This document shows, one piece after another, positions 60,349 through 64,000 of a stretch of DNA of 64,000 bases (positions are counted from its first letter, which is position 1; each line of letters opens with the position of its first letter). The notes under the pieces are model-generated. The model saw nothing but the letters and a program-made list of their open reading frames with translations, was not told where the DNA came from and made no database searches. The position numbers were made by a program, and so were the translations under genes. This stretch comes from Fodinicola acaciae (GTDB taxonomy: Bacteria; Actinomycetota; Actinomycetes; Mycobacteriales; HKI-0501), in NCBI RefSeq assembly GCF_010993745.1, contig NZ_WOTN01000003.1, forward strand, positions 1,116,001-1,180,000, given 5' to 3'.

Positions 60349-61206
60349 CTATTCGGTCGACGGGGCCAGCTCGGGACCGATGCCGGCCAGGTGGATGACT
60401 GCGCCGACCAGCATCGCCAGCGACGCGAGCAGCATCGTCACACCACCGCCACCGAAGGACAGCGTCACGCCGGCCGCGGCCGGCGCGGTCACCAGCGGCT
60501 CGAAGACGACCGTCTTCACCGACACGGCATAGCCGGCCATGATCAGGAAGGCCGCGCCGGCGGCGGCCACCGACAGCTGACGCGACCCGAACGGCAGCGG
60601 CACCGAGCCGCTGCCCGGCCGCATGCCGACGCCGACCATCGCCACCACCGCGATGGCCAGCACCACCGGCAACGCGGACAGCGGGAACATGAACGTCCGG
60701 CCGCTCCACGCCGAATATGACACCGGAGCGCCGAGCTTGAGCAGGTTGGGAAACGCGCCACCGTACGCCACGAACGGCGCGAACGAGCCGATCACCAGCA
60801 GGATCGCGGCCAGTGTGGCGACCAGTCCGCCGACCGAGATCCGCCGCACCGGCCAGCCGCGAAACCACGCCACCAGGCCGTCGACGTCGACCACCGGCAC
60901 CTGACGCGTCGGCTGGTAGACCGGCGGCGGGTCCATCCGCGGCACCACGACCGTCTCGGCGACCGGTGCCTCAGGCCGTACGTCCGCCGTCTCGGCGACC
61001 GGCACCTCGCCGGTGTCCGGCTGCCGGTGCCGCGCCTGGCGCTCCGGCAGCTCGCCGGCGGACGGCAGTGGGATGTGCGGCAACGCCTGCGTGTACTGCG
61101 CGGCCGGCCCTCCCCACGCCGGCGGCGGCGTGGCCAGCCGCACCTGACCGGCGCCGGCCTGCTGGTCGGCCGGTTCCGGCGCGGGCTGCGGCCCGTGCGG
61201 ACTCAT
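60349..61206 (-). CDS. Hypothetical four-helix membrane protein with a Pro-rich cytosolic N-terminus
   Basis: 285 residues. The first about 115 residues are Pro/Gln/Glu-rich and disordered-looking. Four membrane helices follow (near 125-145, 165-190, 200-220, 235-275), with a conserved-looking exoplasmic loop AYGGAFPNLLKLGAPVSYSA WSGRT. The architecture (disordered N-terminus, four helices) is common among actinobacterial envelope proteins of unknown function. Divergent from the ECF sigma gene by 121 bp, which may indicate co-regulation. Confidence 0.7.
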   Translation of the reverse strand: MSPHGPQPAPEPADQQAGAGQVRLATPPPAWGGPAAQYTQALPHIPLPSAGELPERQARHRQPDTGEVPVAETADVRPEAPVAETVVVPRMDPPPVYQPTRQVPVVDVDGLVAWFRGWPVRRISVGGLVATLAAILLVIGSFAPFVAYGGAFPNLLKLGAPVSYSAWSGRTFMFPLSALPVVLAIAVVAMVGVGMRPGSGSVPLPFGSRQLSVAAAGAAFLIMAGYAVSVKTVVFEPLVTAPAAAGVTLSFGGGGVTMLLASLAMLVGAVIHLAGIGPELAPSTE

Positions 61207-61327
61207 CGGTTCACCCTCTCGGTCTCTTGCCGCGGGACGGCGGATACGTCGATCCTCGCATCATCGACCGACCGAACAGAACCTTTCGCGGCCACGACCA
61301 CGTCCAGGAAGACATGAAGGACGCCAG

Positions 61328-61849
61328 ATGCTGACCCCCCAGCGGCCGGACTTCGCCGATTTCGTCGGCACGGCCGCGACCCGCCTACTGCGTACCGCCG
61401 AGCTGCTGACCGGTGACCGTCACCAGGCCGAAGACCTGGTGCAGGCCGCGCTGGAGAAGGCCTATCTGCGGTGGCACCGGATCCGCTCTGACGACCCGTA
61501 CGGCTATGTCCGCCGCGTACTGGTCAACACGCACAACGACTGGTGGCGCCGCAAGCCGTGGCGCGAGCGCGCGACCGGCGAGCTGCCGGAGGAGGCGAGC
61601 GCGGACGTGTCGGAAGAGCACGCCAAACGCGACGCGGTGTTCCGCGCGCTGGCGACGCTGACCCCGCGCGAACGTACGGTCGTCGTCCTCCGGTACTACG
61701 AGGACCTGTCGGAGGAGGCGACCGCCACCGCGCTCGGCGTCGCCGTCGGCACGGTCAAGAGCACCGCCGCGCGCGCGTTCGCGAAGCTGCGGATCACCCC
61801 TGACATCGGCGAAGTACGCCTGACCCGGCCAGTGGAGGCACGACCGTGA
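61328..61849 (+). CDS. ECF RNA polymerase sigma factor, SigE family
   Basis: 173 residues. Region 2: TAATRLLRTAELLTGDRHQA EDLVQAALEKAYLRWHRI. Region 4: LTPRERTVVVLRYYEDLSEE ATATALGVAVGTVKSTAARA, the helix-turn-helix for -35 recognition. The short linker between sigma-2 and sigma-4 and the YGYVRRVLVNTHNDWWRRKP segment are the hallmarks of the actinobacterial SigE-like (SigE70) group. Coupled by GTGA overlap to a membrane protein that may regulate it. Confidence 0.92.
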   Translation: MLTPQRPDFADFVGTAATRLLRTAELLTGDRHQAEDLVQAALEKAYLRWHRIRSDDPYGYVRRVLVNTHNDWWRRKPWRERATGELPEEASADVSEEHAKRDAVFRALATLTPRERTVVVLRYYEDLSEEATATALGVAVGTVKSTAARAFAKLRITPDIGEVRLTRPVEARP

Positions 61850-62649
61850 ACACCATCGACGAGCTTCGCCAGGCAATGCACGAGGCGGTCGACCACCAGC
61901 CGACCTCCACCGTCGACACTGTGACGATCACGTCCGGAGCGCTGCGCCGCCAGCGCCGCTGGATGGCGACCGGCGTCACCGCCGTCGCCAGTCTCGCCGT
62001 ACTGACGCTCGGTGCGTCCGCGGAGCAGCCGGTCAACGTCGTCGGCATTGCCGCGAAACCGCCAGCCGGTGACGGACGCGTGTGGGACCTGCTGCATGAC
62101 AAAGGTCTCCGGCTGCTGCCACCTCCGGTCACCGTCCCCGCGGACGGCAAGGCGGCGGCGTTCACCACCGAGCGCGGCGACCGGATCGAGGTCACCAACA
62201 CACCTGGCCGTCGCTCCGGACCGCTGGACGGACTCGGTGCCATCGTCAGAGACGGATCCGACCCGGCCAGAGGGGTCGACCTCAGTCGCGGTGGCTGGGA
62301 AGTCGACGAGGCTCCGGTGGACACGGTCGGAGCGATCAAGGCCGTCCGCGTACGCACCAGCCACGGCGTCCTGCTGATCGCGCTTGGCGGCACGACCACC
62401 GGCGTCGCCGGCTACGCGATAGCCGATCCGGACGCCAGCCAGGTGCCGGCACCGGCGGCTATGAAGCACAAGGAGGTTCGCGGTGACCGGCATGCCATCG
62501 TCATGTGGTCGTACGTGCCTGACGAACCCGAGCTGGGGATCAGCGCGCTCGTCGTGACCGGAAGGGGTGGTCAGCCGCCGTCGCTCACCATCAGCTTCGT
62601 GTCCGTTCCTGACCTGAAGAAGGTGCTGGAGCTCCGGGACCTGCCGTGA
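61846..62649 (+). CDS. Membrane-anchored partner of the ECF sigma factor (possible anti-sigma)
   Basis: 267 residues from GTG 61846, overlapping the sigma TGA. A short cytosolic N-terminus (NTIDELRQAMHEAVDHQPTS), one membrane helix near 37-55 (WMATGVTAVASLAVLTLGA) and a beta-rich extracytoplasmic domain. The topology (N-terminal helix able to bind sigma, one span, outer sensor) fits an anti-sigma factor, but there is no zinc-binding HxxxCxxC motif. The role is inferred from gene order. A family-2 terminator follows. Confidence 0.72.
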   Translation: MNTIDELRQAMHEAVDHQPTSTVDTVTITSGALRRQRRWMATGVTAVASLAVLTLGASAEQPVNVVGIAAKPPAGDGRVWDLLHDKGLRLLPPPVTVPADGKAAAFTTERGDRIEVTNTPGRRSGPLDGLGAIVRDGSDPARGVDLSRGGWEVDEAPVDTVGAIKAVRVRTSHGVLLIALGGTTTGVAGYAIADPDASQVPAPAAMKHKEVRGDRHAIVMWSYVPDEPELGISALVVTGRGGQPPSLTISFVSVPDLKKVLELRDLP

Positions 62650-62653
62650 ATGT

Positions 62654-62702
62654 CCGCATGGCCGCCATGCTTGCGTTGGATGCAAGCATGGTGGCCATGC
62701 GG
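62654..62702. terminator. Family 2 palindrome as bidirectional terminator
   Basis: Arms ccgcatggccgccatgcttgc and its complement (one mismatch) around gttggat, four bases after the stop of the sigma-partner gene and 14 bases before the MetB stop on the other strand. Same unit as 60300-60348 and 48664-48713, with compensating changes (cttgc/gcaag) that preserve pairing. Confidence 0.88.
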
Positions 62703-62716
62703 CCACGGGTACGGGT

Positions 62717-63880
62717 CTAGCCGAGGGCCTGGGTCAGGTCGGCGCGCAGATCCTCGACGCTCTCGATGCCGACCGACAGCCGGACGAGGTCGTCCGGCAC
62801 CTCCAGCTCCGACCCGGCCACGCTGCTGTGCGTCATCAGGCCGGGATGCTCGATCAGCGACTCGACGCCACCCAGCGACTCGGCGAGCGTGAAGACCTTC
62901 GCCTTGTCGCAGACGGCGACGGCGGCGTCCTGGCCACCGCGTACGCGGAAGCTCACCATCCCGCCAAACCGGCGCATCTGCTTGGCGGCGATCTCGTGGC
63001 CGGCGTGGTTTTCCAGTCCCGGATAGAAAACCTCGGTGACGGCCGGGTGGCTGACCAGCAGCTGCACGACACTCTCGGCGTTGGCGCAGTGCCGGTCCAT
63101 CCGTACGGCCAGGGTTTTCAGGCCACGCAAGGCAAGCCACGAGTCGAACGGGCCGGCCACCCCGCCCATCGACTTGAGGTGGAAGGCGATGTCGTCGGCC
63201 AGGTGCGCGTCGCGTACGACCACCGCGCCGCCGACCACATCGGAATGGCCGCCGATGTATTTGGTCGTCGAGTGCACGACCGCGTCCGCGCCGAGGTTGA
63301 GCGGCTGCTGCAGATACGGCGAGGCGAAGGTGTTGTCGACGACCAGCTGCGCGCCGGCCTCGTGCGCGACGCTCGCCAGGCCGGCGATGTCGGCGATCCC
63401 GAGCAGCGGGTTGGTCGGCGTCTCACACCAGATCAGCTTGGTCTCCGGCCGGATCGCCGCGCGTACGGCGGCCAGGTCGGACAGCGGCACCGGTGTGTAG
63501 TCCAGGCCCCACCGCCGCAGCACGCGGTCGACCAGCCGGAAGGTGCCGCCGTACGCGTCGTTGGGGATCAGGATGTGGTCGCCTGGCCGGCAGACCGCGC
63601 GCAGATACGTGTCGGTCGCGGCCATGCCGGACGCGAACGCGAATCCGCGCGTGCCGCCTTCCAGCGCGGCCAGACAGTCCTCCAGCGCCGCCCGCGTCGG
63701 GTTGCCGGCGCGGCTGTAGTCGTATCCGGCCGGCAGCTCGCCGACCGTCGGCTGCCGGAACGTGGAGGTCTGGAAGATCGGCGTGATCACCGCGCCGGTC
63801 GAGGGATCGGCGTCCTGCCCCGCGTGGATCGCCAACGTCTCGAACCCGTGCGCTGTTTCGGCGCCTTTGCCGTCGGTCAT
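62717..63880 (-). CDS. metB: Cystathionine gamma-synthase
   Basis: 387 residues, Cys/Met-metabolism PLP enzyme. FETLAIHAGQDADPSTGAVI and PIFQTSTFRQPTVG open the protein. GFAFASGMAATDTYLRAVCR contacts PLP, and the PLP lysine is in VVHSTTKYIGGHSDVVGGAV. It closes with GGVESLIEHPGLMTHSSV. It condenses O-succinyl- or O-acetyl-homoserine with cysteine to cystathionine; related gamma-lyases have the same fold, so the direction is not certain. The ATG overlaps the TGA of the upstream membrane protein (ATGA). Confidence 0.9.
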   Translation of the reverse strand: MTDGKGAETAHGFETLAIHAGQDADPSTGAVITPIFQTSTFRQPTVGELPAGYDYSRAGNPTRAALEDCLAALEGGTRGFAFASGMAATDTYLRAVCRPGDHILIPNDAYGGTFRLVDRVLRRWGLDYTPVPLSDLAAVRAAIRPETKLIWCETPTNPLLGIADIAGLASVAHEAGAQLVVDNTFASPYLQQPLNLGADAVVHSTTKYIGGHSDVVGGAVVVRDAHLADDIAFHLKSMGGVAGPFDSWLALRGLKTLAVRMDRHCANAESVVQLLVSHPAVTEVFYPGLENHAGHEIAAKQMRRFGGMVSFRVRGGQDAAVAVCDKAKVFTLAESLGGVESLIEHPGLMTHSSVAGSELEVPDDLVRLSVGIESVEDLRADLTQALG

Positions 63881-64000
63881 GACCGCAAGGCTACGACGGT
63901 GTCGGCTTCCCTGTCGGTCCGGACCTTCATCAGCGGCAGGAAGACGTGCACGAGTGGACCAATCGTGAGCGCGTAGAACAGCGTTCCGAAACCGACCGAG
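63877..64000 (-). CDS. YczE/YitT-like membrane protein, C-terminal fragment
   Basis: The last 40 residues of a gene running off the right edge: GFGTLFYALTIGPLVHVFLP LMKVRTD and a short tail to TGA 63877. A Gly-Thr start to a hydrophobic helix ending in GPL(V)HxFLP resembles the last helix of YczE-type integral membrane proteins. It overlaps the metB start, so the two are coupled. Only the end is visible, so the assignment is tentative. Confidence 0.6.
   Translation of the reverse strand, partial: SVGFGTLFYALTIGPLVHVFLPLMKVRTDREADTVVALRS

Noticed and set aside
1-64000. tRNA, rRNA, prophage or conjugative integration modules
   Set aside because: No cloverleaf-like CCA-ended sequences, rRNA blocks, integrase, relaxase or phage structural genes were seen on reading both strands.

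Overview
The window is high-GC DNA (roughly 70% by eye) from an actinomycete. Lineage markers are mycothiol S-conjugate amidase, an F420/PPOX-type flavin protein, a GTP-type PEP carboxykinase, a conservon (sensor kinase, roadblock, DUF742, small GTPase), DUF485/acetate-type symporter pairs and a SigE-family ECF sigma factor. GTG and TTG starts and 4-bp ATGA/GTGA overlaps are common. I do not assign a genus. No rRNA, tRNA or CRISPR array was seen.

Layout. 1-2.7 kb: start of pckG, a TrhA/hemolysin III protein, a HEPN-like protein with a tiny partner, and a conserved protein with a ribbon-helix-helix-like end. 2.8-10.6 kb: a degenerate asparagine-synthetase/CofE-like fusion, then a five-gene conservon operon. 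11-13 kb: DUF485 plus symporter. 12.9-15.8 kb: a YyaL-type thioredoxin-domain gene split at its CHWC motif by an 878-bp insertion. The insertion carries one cargo gene (itself frameshifted) and a diverged copy of the target gene's 5' end. 16-21 kb: DUF6891, secreted cyclophilin, a DinB remnant, an MFS pump and a glycogen-debranching-type enzyme. 21.5-33.3 kb: EAL protein, mca, greA, a lipoprotein PBP, ilvA, a DrrAB/NodIJ-like ABC exporter and a secreted SGNH hydrolase.

33.3-42.6 kb is the most coherent accessory unit. It holds a Dpp/Opp-type ABC importer (SBP, two permeases, two ATPases) bracketed by two paralogous alpha/beta hydrolases, headed by a C45 (penicillin acyltransferase-like) Ntn hydrolase, with a divergent MurR/RpiR regulator. 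A palindrome lies between the regulator and the operon. It looks like an uptake and hydrolysis pathway for an acylated or peptide-like compound. 42.6-54.8 kb: PPOX protein, NCS1 permease, a second DUF485/symporter pair, hydrolases, an arginase-GNAT fusion, DUF4139, SMP-30, a DHA2 MFS pump and a glutathionyl-hydroquinone-reductase-like protein. 55.2-64 kb: an AAA/VWA pair, membrane proteins, an ECF sigma factor with a membrane partner, MetB and the end of a YczE-like protein.

Several families of interspersed palindromic elements occupy the intergenic gaps. They sit directly at stop codons or exactly between convergent stops, so they probably act as terminators and may be mobile REP/BIME-like repeats.
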